64,000 nucleotides of DNA from Euclidia mi (taxonomy: Eukaryota > Arthropoda > Insecta > Lepidoptera > Erebidae), in assembly GCA_944739405.2 (NCBI GenBank), contig OX123182.2:18425326-18489325 (forward strand). Reading direction: 5' to 3'. The notes beneath the pieces are model-generated. The model was given only the letters and a program-made list of their open reading frames with translations, had not been told where the DNA came from and did not search any database. This document shows, in pieces, positions 46,223 to 56,350 of this stretch. Position numbers and translations under genes: made by a program. Within the stretch, counting starts at the first letter, position 1. Each line of letters opens with the position of its first letter.

Positions 46223-46899
46223 CCTTTCGACGACCGAGGACATGAATTCATGTCCTACAAAAAAGTCCCCTTGTTTACCGACGACATGAATTCATGTCCA
46301 GATTCCGTCCTTCAATCTATGACGTTTTTTACACTGACCTAGTACATTTTATCAATTATTTCAAATTGCATTGCATTTTTACGAATCATAGGCAGCTCTG
46401 AAACCTTCTTCTGATCCAATTTGATGTCAAATTAAAATGTAAAAGGACATTTCATTTCAATGCGCGCGAAACTGTGAATTTTAGCAAATGTTTGCTATTG
46501 AAAAGGGCGAATTATTATAATGGATACATGCGTATTTTAGTTTTAATTGGAAAACCCATATTTAACAGAATATAAAAATACAAAAATAAACAAAAAAATA
46601 TTTTATTTTTGATTATAATACGCTATAATTGTCGATAGAACCGGTATTCTAAGATCCGTTCAAAACAGAGAGCTATACAAAACTAAATATACACTCAAAT
46701 GCTATTATTATATTTTTTTTATATTGGCTATATAAGTGGGTTTCAAGAAATTATAACTCGAACTCTTGAAAACATAAACAAAGACCTCTCAGAGCGATAA
46801 CATTCAATGTCTAGTACCGCGCGCGCGATGATGTCGTACCGTCGTACGGCGCGGTCGTATAGCCAAATTGACGTTTTAGAGGGCGCGGTACTTGAAAGG
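46223..46899. mobile_element. 677-bp TTAA-flanked MITE (piggyBac-type)
   Basis: CCTTTC and GAAAGG ends lie directly inside TTAA on both sides (46219-46222, 46900-46903). Near the left end the palindrome GGACATGAATTCATGTCC occurs, with a second near-copy 40 bases on. The insertion separates ORF1 from ORF2 of the host LINE. Confidence 0.7.
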
Positions 46900-47214
46900 T
46901 TAAATCACAAGATGTGTCAATACAAACGTTGTTAGTACATGTACTAACCCTATCAAATAAATTGTAAATACAAGGCTCTTTGCCTTGCTGTAAATTGTTT
47001 GCTAATAGTTTAGCAATCTGTCGCTTAATATAAAATGGCAGATACATTGTATCTTTTGTTAAAGTAAATTTACTAATACATTTATTAGCGTCAATAAATA
47101 ATATTGCGTCACTATGATGACAAGTTATATTATACAATAACATATTTAATGTGTGTATGTGCATGTTTTCTGTGTGTGTTAAGTTATTTGCGTATGGCAA
47201 AGCACATAAAATAA

Positions 47215-48252
47215 TCAATCAATCAATCAATCAGCCTATCGCAGTCCACTGCTGGACATAGGCCTCTCCCAATACGCGCCACAGTACACGGTCCTCAGCC
47301 TTCCGCATCCAGTCTGTCCCAGCCACCTTCTTCAGGTCGTCGGTCCACCTAGCCGGGGGCCGCCCTACCTTACGCTTGCCGAGACGTGGTCTCCACTCTA
47401 GGATATGCTTGCTCCATCGACCATCAGTCCTTCTACAGATATGGCCAGCCCACTGCCTACTGATTCTGTGAGCTCTGTCGGTAACTTTGGTTCTTTGTCG
47501 GATAGCTTCGTTTCGGATTTTATCCTTCAAAGATACGCCAAGCACAGCCCGTTCCATAACTCGCTGCGTGATTTTTAGTTTGTGGACTAGTCCCACTGTG
47601 AGTGTCCACGTCTCGGCACCGTACGTCATAACAGGTAGGACGCATTGGTTGAAGACTTTGGTCTTCAGGCATTGCGGTAGGGGCGAAGAGAAAACACGAG
47701 GTAGCTTGCCAAACGCTGCCCAACCCAACCGGATCCTGCGGTCGATTTCTTTCTCGAAGTTGCTTCTACCAAGCTGGACCACTTGCCCAAGGTAGACATA
47801 CTCTTGAACAACTTCGAGCATCGATCCGTCGACATAAACCGGTCCCGGCACTATGTGTTCGTTGAACATAATCTTGGTTTTATCCAAGTTCATGCAGAGA
47901 CCGACCCGTCGAGAGGCTCCATTTAGGCTGTGCAGCATCTCGCTCAGCTCTTCCAGGCTCTCTGCCACGATGACGATATCGTCGGCAAACCGAAGGTGGG
48001 ATATGTACTCGCCATTAATGTTTATGCCCCGTCCAGTCCAGTCCAGCGTCTTAAAGACGTCTTCGAGTGCGTTGGTGAAGAGCTTAGGGGATATTACATC
48101 CTCCTGCCTCACTCCTCTACGCAACTCAATGGGGCTGGTTTTACTGTCCTGGAGCTGTACTGTCATAGTGGCCGTGTCGTACAAACATCTCAACACCTCG
48201 ATGTAGCGCCAGTCGATGCGACACCGCTGCAGACCATCCAGAACCGCAGATT
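47215..48252 (-). mobile_element. 5'-truncated RTE-type LINE with 11-bp target duplication
   Basis: ACATAAAATAA occurs at 47204-47214 and 48253-48263, exactly flanking the element. The tail is (TGAT)n-like on the minus strand (ATCAATCAATCAATC at 47215-47231) and the 3' end carries CCACTGCTGGACATAGGCCT. It is inserted in ORF1 of the CR1-like LINE. Confidence 0.85.
47231..48196 (-). CDS. RTE-type reverse transcriptase, C-terminal two-thirds
   Basis: A 321-residue open frame; homology continues upstream to about 48250 (AVLDGLQRCRIDWRYIEVLR). It has GVRQEDVISPKLF (28-40; RQGD expected, so one G to E change), LRFADDIVIV with FADD 70-73, NLDKTKIM, VYLGQVV, then MTYGAETWTL, RAHRISRQWAGHICRRTDGR, WRPRLGKRKVGRPPARWTDD and a closing GEAYVQQWTAIG. 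The order is that of RTE-clade proteins after the fingers domain. No internal stop is present, which fits a recent insertion, but the endonuclease and RT N-terminus are absent. Confidence 0.85.
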   Translation of the reverse strand: MLRCLYDTATMTVQLQDSKTSPIELRRGVRQEDVISPKLFTNALEDVFKTLDWTGRGININGEYISHLRFADDIVIVAESLEELSEMLHSLNGASRRVGLCMNLDKTKIMFNEHIVPGPVYVDGSMLEVVQEYVYLGQVVQLGRSNFEKEIDRRIRLGWAAFGKLPRVFSSPLPQCLKTKVFNQCVLPVMTYGAETWTLTVGLVHKLKITQRVMERAVLGVSLKDKIRNEAIRQRTKVTDRAHRISRQWAGHICRRTDGRWSKHILEWRPRLGKRKVGRPPARWTDDLKKVAGTDWMRKAEDRVLWRVLGEAYVQQWTAIG

Positions 48253-49400
48253 ACATAAAATAAATTTAGACCTAAATTTTGAATTAAGTCCTTGTAACAC
48301 TTCAACACATTCTATGATATCCTGTCTCTTTACAGTTAAACTGTTACCAAACAATTATATGGCTGTACTACTTTCATCTAAGGGGTGTAACCTAATCTGA
48401 TTCACTAAACTAGTGTAACTATCCCCTGGCCTACAATAATTCATTACACACTGATTTGTATACTCACTGAGAAGACTACCAAAATTATGACCTTGTCTAT
48501 CAGAAAAGATGTAGGTTTTATTAGTTGATGTAGATAGCCTAGATTTAATCATATTTGATTGCAAAGGCGATTGGTTTTGTAAATTATTAGAAAAAATCTC
48601 AGGTAGTATGGTACTCCATGGCTCTGTTGGGATTAGAATGTGAGTACAAGAACATGAGAGCTTATTGGTCAGAGACTCATACATTTCTGCATTACATCTC
48701 ACCAAGTCTACGAGCTCACCTGCCTCCACTATCCGCTTGCTCAGCTCTTGTTGAGAAGCCTGGTATTTGTTGAAAATTTCATTTAAGGTGCTTTCTCTAA
48801 GTACATTTCTTCCCTCAAGCGATTAGTATCAGTATCATATACTAACCTACTTTGTTCCAAATTACTAGAATACTCAGATAGTTGATTAACTAAGTTTATG
48901 CGCTGTTTTATGAGATTTAAATTAATCCCATGCACGTTATATTTCCTTATAGATTTATGACTTTTTTTAATTAATTTATTGACTTTAATGTAGCGTTTAA
49001 GTTTTTTATGACTAGAAAATCTGCGTCTCATAAGAATGGTGGTTACCATCCTTCCCTTCATTCCCTGGTCAGATCTATTGTCACAACTGGCTCCCTAATA
49101 CACTCATGATCAGGCTCACTACTAACCAACTCATGACTGCAGGTATTCGCAATCTGTTCACTGTGTTTAATAGTTTCAATGTTAGAGATGGTGTTATCAG
49201 CTTCACTCAATTCACGTTCCAGTTCAGCAAAACGTCTCAGAGCTTTTTCATGAGTGTCCATGCACTGTCGGAAGTTGGACACCGTCAGTCGAAGCAGCTG
49301 GTTACACAGGATTTTAGAGCATTCTAATTTCTTAAGCGTGGTCTGTAGTTTGTCCTCCAGAACTGCCATTCTGCGGGTCATCATTTGCACAGACCTACCC

Positions 49401-50195
49401 CGTAGGCACCTGAAATATAAAGAAGAATGGGTGAAGTCAGCTGAGGGAAACTATGAAATGGGTGAATAGAAAGTTGAGAAGGAAATATTGTAGGTAGATC
49501 ATAAAAAAGAAAAAGAGACTAAAATGGAATAAATTTAGGAACAGCTTATTTTAAATAGGTACTAAGTATTGGGGACTTTGATATTCTATTCATAGAAAAG
49601 TAATGAACATAATAAGTATGATTTATTTATAAAACAATAATATGTAATTAAGAAGATGAGTATCACTTATTGGTAATTTATTGTAATTCAGTATAAAAAT
49701 ACAATGAGTGTTTGAAATATCAATAAAAATTGGAATGTAGGTACTTATATAAATGGGCCTGTGTAACACTACTGTACTATTAATATTAATATATTTTATA
49801 ATAAATAATTATGTATTGTGTATAGTGTGTCATGTAGTATATGGTGTCTGAGGCAAATGTTTTTCGTCATCGATTTTGCTTCCACAAATTGTCAAGCAAA
49901 AGGAGACAAACGGTGCCGCTGTGTATTGTAATTGACGTCGCTCACATATAATGAGCAGTGTTTATGTGATGTATAGTGTATTTTAGTTAGTAGTATATAC
50001 AATAAAACGGTAGGTACAGGATTATGTAAAGAATAATGAAAACAATACTTCCCGGTTTTCCAGATGATTTTAAATCTCGTCTCCGTTATCCGTTACTTTG
50101 ACAGTTAGTATGCCACAAAATTTCTAGCGAGGTTTTGTCAGTACTCCTTTTATTTATAGTTACACCAACAATTGGCTAGTTGACGAAAAAAATTT
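49401..50195. other. Unassigned AT-rich sequence
   Basis: No supported gene; may include the LINE 5' UTR near 49400. Confidence 0.3.
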
Positions 50196-50199
50196 TATA

Positions 50200-50439
50200 A
50201 GTCCGTCCTTTAGATTATTCAAAAATAAGCGATACGTATGTTTTTATTTGTAAATTAAACCAAAAATGACCAAGATATAGCTCATTAAAGTTACGTATAA
50301 CGTCACACAGTGCTGCATTTTTTCGCACGAGGTGACGTCACACGTAACTTTAATGGGCTATATCTTTGTTATTTTTTATTTAATCGAAAAAAGAAAAAAT
50401 ACGTGTCCAATATTTATTTATAATCTAAAATACGGACTA
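50200..50439. mobile_element. 240-bp foldback MITE
   Basis: AGTCCGTCCTTTAGATTAT on the left pairs with TTATAATCTAAAATACGGACT on the right, and pairing is regained around the centre (AGATATAGC.CATTAAAGTTACGT and TAACGTCAC / GTGACGT). Centre near 50315. No coding sequence. Confidence 0.65.
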
Positions 50440-50879
50440 AATAAAATGTAATTATTTTGACCCTGGAAACTACCCTATTATTGGTCAGGTTCATGGGTAT
50501 ATACTTCACTTCCGCCATGGAATTAATACTTAAAACAACATAAAACTATTTTTTATCACTTAATTTATATACACGTATTGAAATGACAACTGCTCGCTAG
50601 TGTTGCCAGCGAAGAAAAAACCTGTCACATCAGAGTAAACGCGCCATTTACATTTTTAATTCTTAGAATTTTACAAAAATACTAATGCGGCTCAACTTTA
50701 GTTAGTATTTCATTACATTATATGGCAAAAAAAAGCAAAAGAAAAATCGGAAAATTCATGAAATTTTTCCGGAAGATTCGACCGCCAAAGGCCTCAGTAT
50801 CATTTAGTGAATCACTGGTATCGGTTTTCGGTACACCATCCCTTACACCCTGCCTTACACTTATAGCCTTTACTCTTTC

Positions 50880-50976
50880 TTAGTAAATATTAAAACACAT
50901 TATTCAAATTGGATCAGTAGTTCCTGAGATTGCGTTCAAACAAACAAACCGTTCAGCTTTATAATATTAGTATACA
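50880..50976 (-). mobile_element. Helitron-type 5' end fragment
   Basis: On the minus strand: ATACTAATATTATAAAGCTG, GTTTGTTTGTTTGAACGC, AATCTCAGGAACTACTG, as at 28003 and 59881. It abuts another Helitron at 50977. Confidence 0.6.
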
Positions 50977-51184
50977 CTAGAGGACGCCAGCAGCTACGCC
51001 TGCATTTTTTTTAATTTACCCGTTTTGGCCGATCCCGTGGGAATTTCGGGAAATCCCTTCTTAGTGCACCCCTACGGTTTCCAAGAAACTTACATGCGAA
51101 ATTTCAGCTTCCTGCGCCCAATAGTTTCGGCTGTAGCGTGTCTGTCAGTCAGTCAGTAACGCAAGGATTTTATATATATTAAGA
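50977..51184 (-). mobile_element. 208-bp nonautonomous Helitron
   Basis: Minus strand starts TCTTAATATATATAAAATCC after A and ends GGCGTCCTCTAG before T, the expected A|TC...CTRR|T pattern. Inside are CTGAAATTTCGCATG and GGGATTTCCCGAAATTCCC. A related fragment lies at 53630-53768. Confidence 0.7.
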
Positions 51185-51239
51185 TAACAAGTACAAAAGT
51201 GATTATAAAGATAATACATTCAAATGCCTGTGGAGTATC

Positions 51240-51425
51240 GGTGTATCATGACTAATTATTTTATTTTATTTTATTTATTTATAGATCTGTATCCCCGAAG
51301 GGGTAGGCAGAGGTGTAAATATTACACCCACATTTCGCCATGAATTTTAGGTCCCACGTAATAGGGGACGGGCCTATTGCCGTTACCGGGCATATCACCA
51401 GACTCCGTGCTGCTACTGACTAATT
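51240..51425 (-). repeat. LINE 3'-end-like repeat
   Basis: A TTATTTTATTTTATTTTAT tract, then GGGGTAGGCAGAGGTG and GGTCCCACGTAATAGGGG, GCCGTTACCGGGCA. The second part matches 40370-40440 inverted. Confidence 0.5.
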
Positions 51426-51429
51426 ATTT

Positions 51430-52970
51430 ATCTTATTGAATTTCCACTGTCTATTTTATTTTATGTATTGTTATGTTTATGACGGCTAATATTGTTTCTA
51501 CTTATTATTATACCAGGTTTACCCCGCAATTTTAACTAAGTTAATATTTGAAGAACACCTACATATTGCTGGCAGATACATCTATAGTCAAGAACTATTT
51601 AATAGGGCACAACGTAATACAATAATCGTTGGTGAAGCCATTCAGGGTGAAGAAAATAAAAAGATACGCATATCGACGGTTAAAAGGTAATAGGGCGAAT
51701 AAAATAAGCGACAATTTTACCGAAAATGACTTAAATGCCATCGTATTAAAAAACAAACGCTTTTTCGAATGCGTTCACTCCCATGGCTCTACAATGACTT
51801 TTTTGTCACTTATGCCATAGTAAACAACTGCGTTTTAGAAGTATCATTTCGGTATAACCAACCGAGTTTTAGGCCTTTTATTACCATACAGGCGCTTATA
51901 CCCCTGTAAAGATGGCATCCATTTTGGTTTATTGTCGGTAATATACTTTTACTTCTTATTGGCGCAGCGATTTCAGGCGGCGATGCCTTTTTACCATTAG
52001 CATCTGTTTTGTAAGGTTGAATTTATGTCTTTTTACCTTTGTCATCAAAAATATTAAGCGTCGGTTATACCTTACTACTGTTTATAAGTTTACAATGCAG
52101 TTGTTGCTTATACGCAATTACTTAAATCTAATTTGCTACTGAATTGTCAATTATACCCTACTACCAGTTAGGTACTATTATAATACAACTCTGTCACTTA
52201 CGCTGTATTATATGTATGCAATTCCTTAAGTCTTACTTTATAGGAGAACCACGTTGGTTGTCATTATTATTATTTTAAAGTCGTGACATTTAATGCAGGT
52301 TACCATTTGTCCATATAATACTGTGTCAACTGTGTGTTGGATGTTCTCGTTTTATTCTTGATAGATAAAACTTGATCTGTGAAAGTGCCACGTTCCCTTT
52401 TTTTTAACCCAGATACATTGTCGCTAATCTCTAGTATCCTAACGATGCATACAGCAGTGTATCTTATGATCCATTACCTTTCGGCATAATGAGGCGAATC
52501 GTCACTTATCCTCCTTTACCCATTTTAGTTATTCTACAGACATGTGACTTATGCTTTTTGGTATGAGGAGATCAAATGTAGCTAATTCTTTTATTCTCTT
52601 TGTTTTTTTTCTGTGTATATGTAATTTATGCCGAATTACGTCATATTGCAACTAAGGTCAATTGATCTAAGCGACATAAAATCCAATAAAGCAATGTCTA
52701 ATCAAATAAATAAAAGTGCCAATAAATGCTTTATTTTTTCTTGATTCCAGAGGTGTTTCCATTTTCTCGATATGAAAATAAATAAAAATGGTATGTCCAT
52801 TTTTCTACAATTTCTAATTTTAAATTGCTCTCCTGGACAGTTTAGTTTTTGTTGCTTATACCCTATTACCTTTCAAGCGTCGATATATGAACATTTTGTG
52901 CAAAATGATGACAAGGGTTGTGAGCAGAGCTATATATTATATATACGGTCATCCGCATCGTTCAACAACA
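51430..52970. other. Unassigned AT-rich sequence with a loose recurring motif
   Basis: Variants of CTTATACC...TAC (for example 51894, 52068, 52151, 52856) recur. One stretch, ACCTTTCAAGCGTCGATATATG at 52868, resembles the end of the 12-kb repeat family. No coding gene was recognised; the 63-residue frame at 51629 has no family motif. Confidence 0.3.
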
Positions 52971-52971
52971 T

Positions 52972-53060
52972 TTTCATCATCATCATCATCTGACCCTCAA
53001 AATGTACACTGCTAAACATAGGCCTCTCCCAAGGCTCAACAGACACGCGGCCGATCTAAA
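52972..53060 (-). mobile_element. RTE 3' tail fragment
   Basis: ATCATCATCATCATCTGACC then CACTGCTAAACATAGGCCTC: the (GATGAT)n tail and 3' end motif of RTE-type elements on the minus strand. Confidence 0.6.
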
Positions 53061-53104
53061 CATTACAGTTATGTTATACTATCGTCAGTAGTTTAAAAAA
53101 AAAT

Positions 53105-53262
53105 ACATACATACATATACTCACGCCTTTTTCCCGTCGGGGTAGGCAGAGACAACAGAACGCCACTTGCTCCTATCCTTACAAACCTCACGCGCTTCCT
53201 CTACACTCATTACACTTTTCATACGTGCTCGCCGGTTTCGGGTACTTCGGACGTTTCCGTTT
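53105..53262 (-). pseudogene. RTE-type retrotransposon, extreme C-terminus
   Basis: Minus strand encodes ...NRRARMKSVMSVEEAREVC, KDRSKWRSVVSAYPDGKKA and a stop, the same terminus as at 58560-58647. Upstream sequence diverges at once (KRPKYPKP...), so only about 45 codons remain. Confidence 0.65.
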
Positions 53263-53629
53263 CTTGGGATGTCTCCAATTTGAAATATTAAATCGTTTTA
53301 TCTTCAACTTCTCTTCATTATTGTGTATCGGATACGTTTCGTAGTGTTTTGATAGACTTTTTATTGACTCTTCAAACACTATATAGTTTTTTTATTAGTC
53401 AAACAAATCGAGCTATTTTCGGCTCAGCAATGTTAGTACATATTGATAGAATCAGTTCAACGCGATACGCGACGATCAAATCGAACTATTTACGGATTAT
53501 ACCGTTACTATGGCAGCTTAAAAGCAAACAAACTGTAAGGAGAATGTAAAGTATAGATATTATCTGTATATTTAAAATACTTGCATTTTTTTACTGACTG
53601 ACAAAAAGCTACATCTAAAACCATAAGTC

Positions 53630-53770
53630 GCAAGAAGCTGAAATATGTGTTTCTTAGGGACCTGAAGGGTGCACTTAGAAGGGATTTCTCAAAATTCCCA
53701 CTGAATTGGGCAGAAACGGTTAGATTAATAAAGAATGTGCGGCGGACGTAGCTGCGGGCATCCTCTAGTA
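53630..53770 (+). mobile_element. Helitron-type 3' end fragment
   Basis: AAGCTGAAATATGTGTTTC, GGGATTTCTCAAAATTCCC and CGGGCATCCTCTAG|T parallel the element at 50977-51184 in opposite orientation. Confidence 0.55.
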
Positions 53771-54026
53771 AGTGGCAATATAACAATTAGTAAAGTGAAA
53801 ATCAAAAGTGTCGGTCGTAGTTAAACGTGTTTGCCTCTAGTTAGTTTATAGAGTACTGACCGACCACATATTCGCTACCGTGTCCCGAAGAGTAAAACCG
53901 TAAACAAACATACAAGGAAAATTTCAGCTTCTGGCGCCCAACAGTTTTGGCTGTACAAAGAGTTCATTTTTGTAAAACTCGGACCAACTTCACTTAAAAT
54001 ATTTTAAAACAAAAACTGAAAAAGTC

Positions 54027-54111
54027 TGACTCGTGAAGGATTTGAACCTCCGCCCTCCGATGGTCAAGCGTAAGTTTATATCGGCGCTCTCACCTACTGA
54101 GCTAACGAATC
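54027..54111 (-). tRNA. 85-nt tRNA-like gene, copy C
   Basis: Acceptor GATTCGT/ACGAGTC (one G-T type change), all other stems paired; loop core CTTACGC. T5 run 4 nt after the 3' end. Exact A box (TAGCTCAGTAGG) and B box (GGTTCAAATCC). Counterpart of copy J. Confidence 0.5.
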
Positions 54112-54549
54112 TTGTATAAACGTGATTCAAATCCTCGATCTGTTTCGGCAAAGTGGTGTCATAACTTTACAGAAATTATTCACAAAAATACTATTGAATA
54201 GCTGCATTTTTAGCCTTGACAAAGAAAAACAGTCTAGTACTTGGTGGGCGAGTAAATGTTTGAACAATTATTCCAATTAGTGATTTTGGTATCACATTTT
54301 TGGCAAATGCAAGTACAAGAGAACTTGATAATATAGTCATCGCGTGTAAGAACTTTACCTAATTGTGAGATGCTGGACCTAGTTCCATCGTGTCCATCAG
54401 ATGACACCAATGCTAGTAGTCTCCGTCATTGTTCGATATGTGACCTCGGCTGTATGAAACTACCTCCACAATATTTTATTAACAAGTGAAAACCTAATAG
54501 AAGATACTCCAAAAATAACAGGAAATGAAAATCTGAAGCCCAAAAGGTC

Positions 54550-54634
54550 TGACTCGTGAAGGATTTGAAGCTCCACCCTCCGATGGTCAAGCTTAAGTTT
54601 ATATCGGCGCTCTCACCTACTGAGCTAACGAGTC
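54550..54634 (-). tRNA. 85-nt tRNA-like gene, copy D
   Basis: Stems intact apart from a change in the T stem (GGAGC for GGAGG on its 5' side). T4 run 4-5 nt downstream. Upstream flank GATTGTAGTGCACTCGTACA. Counterpart of copy I; head-to-head with copy E. Confidence 0.5.
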
Positions 54635-54938
54635 TTGTACGAGTGCACTACAATCTATCCACCTAGTTTGTGAAAATGATCTCATCGCTTCAGAATTATT
54701 CACGTAGATATAATTATGTATGTACCTATAGTATGGTAATAGAATGAGACATGTACAATTACCTAAAATACGTGCATCGTTTGTTAAATATCGAATGGGA
54801 CTCGATCCAACTACCTACTGAACATTCCATCAATTTTTTTACTGAAATTCCGATTTCTAACTGCAGTATTTATATTTGTGAATCATTGTGACGTCACATA
54901 GACGAAACAGATCGATAGATTGTAGTACACTCGTACAA

Positions 54939-55023
54939 GACTCGTTAGCTCAGGAGGTCAGAGCACCGATATAAAATTAAGCTTGACCATCGGAGGGCGG
55001 AGGTTCAAATCCTTCACGCGTCA
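54939..55023 (+). tRNA. 85-nt tRNA-like gene, copy E
   Basis: Carries changes in the D loop (GGAGGTCAG), position 26 (A) and acceptor 3' strand (ACGCGTC). TGACGTCA-type motif about 45-50 nt upstream. T4 run about 7 nt downstream. Counterpart of copy H. Confidence 0.45.
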
Positions 55024-55070
55024 GACGTTATTTTATGTCATCTTTAAGATCTCATTATAAGATATCCCAG

Positions 55071-55990
55071 AGCGGTAAATTCCGCTCTTAAAATGGTGAG
55101 GTTAGGTCCCAGTGAGCGACACGCCAAGATTCAAGGTTCAATCTTTGTAAGTGTCAAACAGGTTTTTGCATAACACACATGATGATGATGAAAAAGAAGA
55201 AAAAGATGATGATTTATAATAGCTATCCTGATTGCGAAGGAAAACATCGTGAAGAAACCTGCATGTCTAACGGTTCTCCCAATTTCCTCAAAAGATATAT
55301 GAAGTTGTAATCAGGATGGTGGACTATGTCATAAATATAGGAATTTAAACTTTCGTGGTAATTTAAACATGATTTAAATTGTCTTTCGGGATATATACCA
55401 CGTACATTTGTTTGGAGTAACCGATATAAGAGTACATCCGTGAACATGGCGCTTGCAACAGTGCCGAAATATCGGTTACTCCAAACAAAGGTACGTGGTA
55501 TCCCGAAAGACAATTTATGTCATAAATATTTTTAGTGTTAAGTCACCTGTGTACAGTAGGAGGACAGATGACAATAAAGGCTATAGAAGATACATAACAC
55601 ATAACTACTACTTCTATGCACTTGGGGAGGAACCAGGTACAGTGTTAGCCCAACTAAAGTGTGAAGTCTACTCTGTGCGATGCGAATTTATTCCTGATAT
55701 GACTGGATATTATATATCGGATAGCTAAAAACGGAAAATCTGCACAGCGAACTAATCAAGACATTCCTTTTACGAGAATCATACAACGCAAATATCCTCA
55801 AAATGCGAAACCAATTTGCAGCTTCAAATTAAAAAAGTCGTTTAAAGTTTTATACAAATTCCAATATATAAAGCTAGATTTGCACGCCGAAACTCTAAAA
55901 ACGGCGCATAATTTTATCTTTGTGAATCGCATCTGTTAGTGATGACGCAATTTTTATGGAAAACAACGAGAAATTAGAGTGCTCTCGTAC
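55071..55990. other. Inverted-repeat spacer, left part
   Basis: Contains (GAT)n-rich sequence at 55181-55213, the AACATCGTGAAGAAACCTGC repeat at 55243, the hairpin at 55376-55516 and a 91-residue frame (55453-55728) of unknown nature. The last ~90 bases resemble the tRNA-like 5' flank. Confidence 0.35.
55376..55516. repeat. ~48-bp inverted repeat
   Basis: Arms 55376-55427 and 55469-55516 (AAATTGTCTTTCGGGAT ... TGGAGTAACCGATAT and complement) pair with few differences around a 41-nt loop. A relative of one arm (ATATCGGTTTCTCGAAACAA) lies near 11082. Confidence 0.75.
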
Positions 55991-55992
55991 AA

Positions 55993-56006
55993 GACTCGTT
56001 AGCTCA
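55993..56006 (+). repeat. Truncated tRNA-like copy F
   Basis: GACTCGTTAGCTCA preceded by the CTCGTACAA flank; the rest is lost, and unrelated sequence follows. Confidence 0.6.
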
Positions 56007-56079
56007 ACTTGGCATTTTAATCGTATTATTGAAATGAAAAATGAAACTAATCTTGATTAAAAACACGAAATTAAAGGAA

Positions 56080-56164
56080 TTAGTCGTGAAGGAATTGAAC
56101 CTCCGCCCTCCGATGGTCAAGCTTAAGTATATATCGGCGCTCTCACCTACTGAGCTAACGAATC
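56080..56164 (-). tRNA. 85-nt tRNA-like gene, copy G (decayed)
   Basis: Changes at both ends of the acceptor stem (GATTCGT/ACGACTA) and in the B box (GGTTCAATTCC). No T4 run until further downstream. Its 5' flank to about 56345 duplicates 59698-59878 directly, including TGACGTCACAATGATTCAC. Confidence 0.4.
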
Positions 56165-56350
56165 TTGTACGAGTGTACTACTATCTATCGATCTGTTTCG
56201 TCTATATGACGTCACAATGATTCACAAATATAAATAAATACTGCAGTTAGAAATCGGATTTTCAGTAAAAAATAGATGGAATGTCAATGTCAGTTGTTGG
56301 ATCGAGTCCCATTCGTTATTTACCAAACGTTGCACGTATCTTACGTCACG

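Larger units (their letters stand above)
41172..49400 (-). mobile_element. Decayed full-length CR1-like LINE with nested insertions
   Basis: On the minus strand: ORF1 with coiled coil and an esterase-like domain (49400 to about 46904), ORF2 endonuclease and RT (46200-41816), then a 3' UTR that ends in a (TTTGAC)n tail at 41172. Three insertions sit in it: RTE 47215-48252, piggyBac MITE 46223-46899, composite TIR element 41942-43483. Removing them restores collinearity of the coding pieces. Confidence 0.8.
46904..49400 (-). pseudogene. CR1-like LINE ORF1: coiled coil and esterase-like domain
   Basis: First piece (49390-49058) is a heptad-rich coiled coil (KLQTTLKKLE, RRFAELERELSEADNTISN). A basic segment follows (49061-48783, RRRFSSHKKLKRYIKVNK). 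The third (48729-48355) contains IFSDRQGHNFGSLLSEY, then GDSYTSLVNQI. After a TAA at 48352-48354 the frame has LFGNSLTVKRQDIIECVEVL, is cut by the RTE insertion, and resumes ALPYANN...HTLNMLLYNIT and KDTMYLPFYIKRQIAKLLANN. The order resembles the SGNH/GDSL esterase that CR1-group ORF1 proteins are known to carry; the nucleophile serine assignment (FSD) is my inference. Confidence 0.6.
53972..55070. repeat. Large inverted repeat, arm 1
   Basis: Reverse complement of 59577-60886. It holds three tRNA-like genes (C, D on minus; E on plus). Outer end GTAAAACTCGGACCAACTTC pairs with GAAGTTGGTCCAAGTTTTAC; inner end TATTTTATGTCATCTTTAAG pairs with CTTAAAGATGACATAAAATA. Arm 1 lacks the 212-bp Helitron that arm 2 carries. 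Confidence 0.85.

Noticed and set aside
47487..48400. Plus-strand frames opposite the RTE reverse transcriptase
   Set aside because: They are antisense shadows of the minus-strand RT frame, which carries the family motifs.
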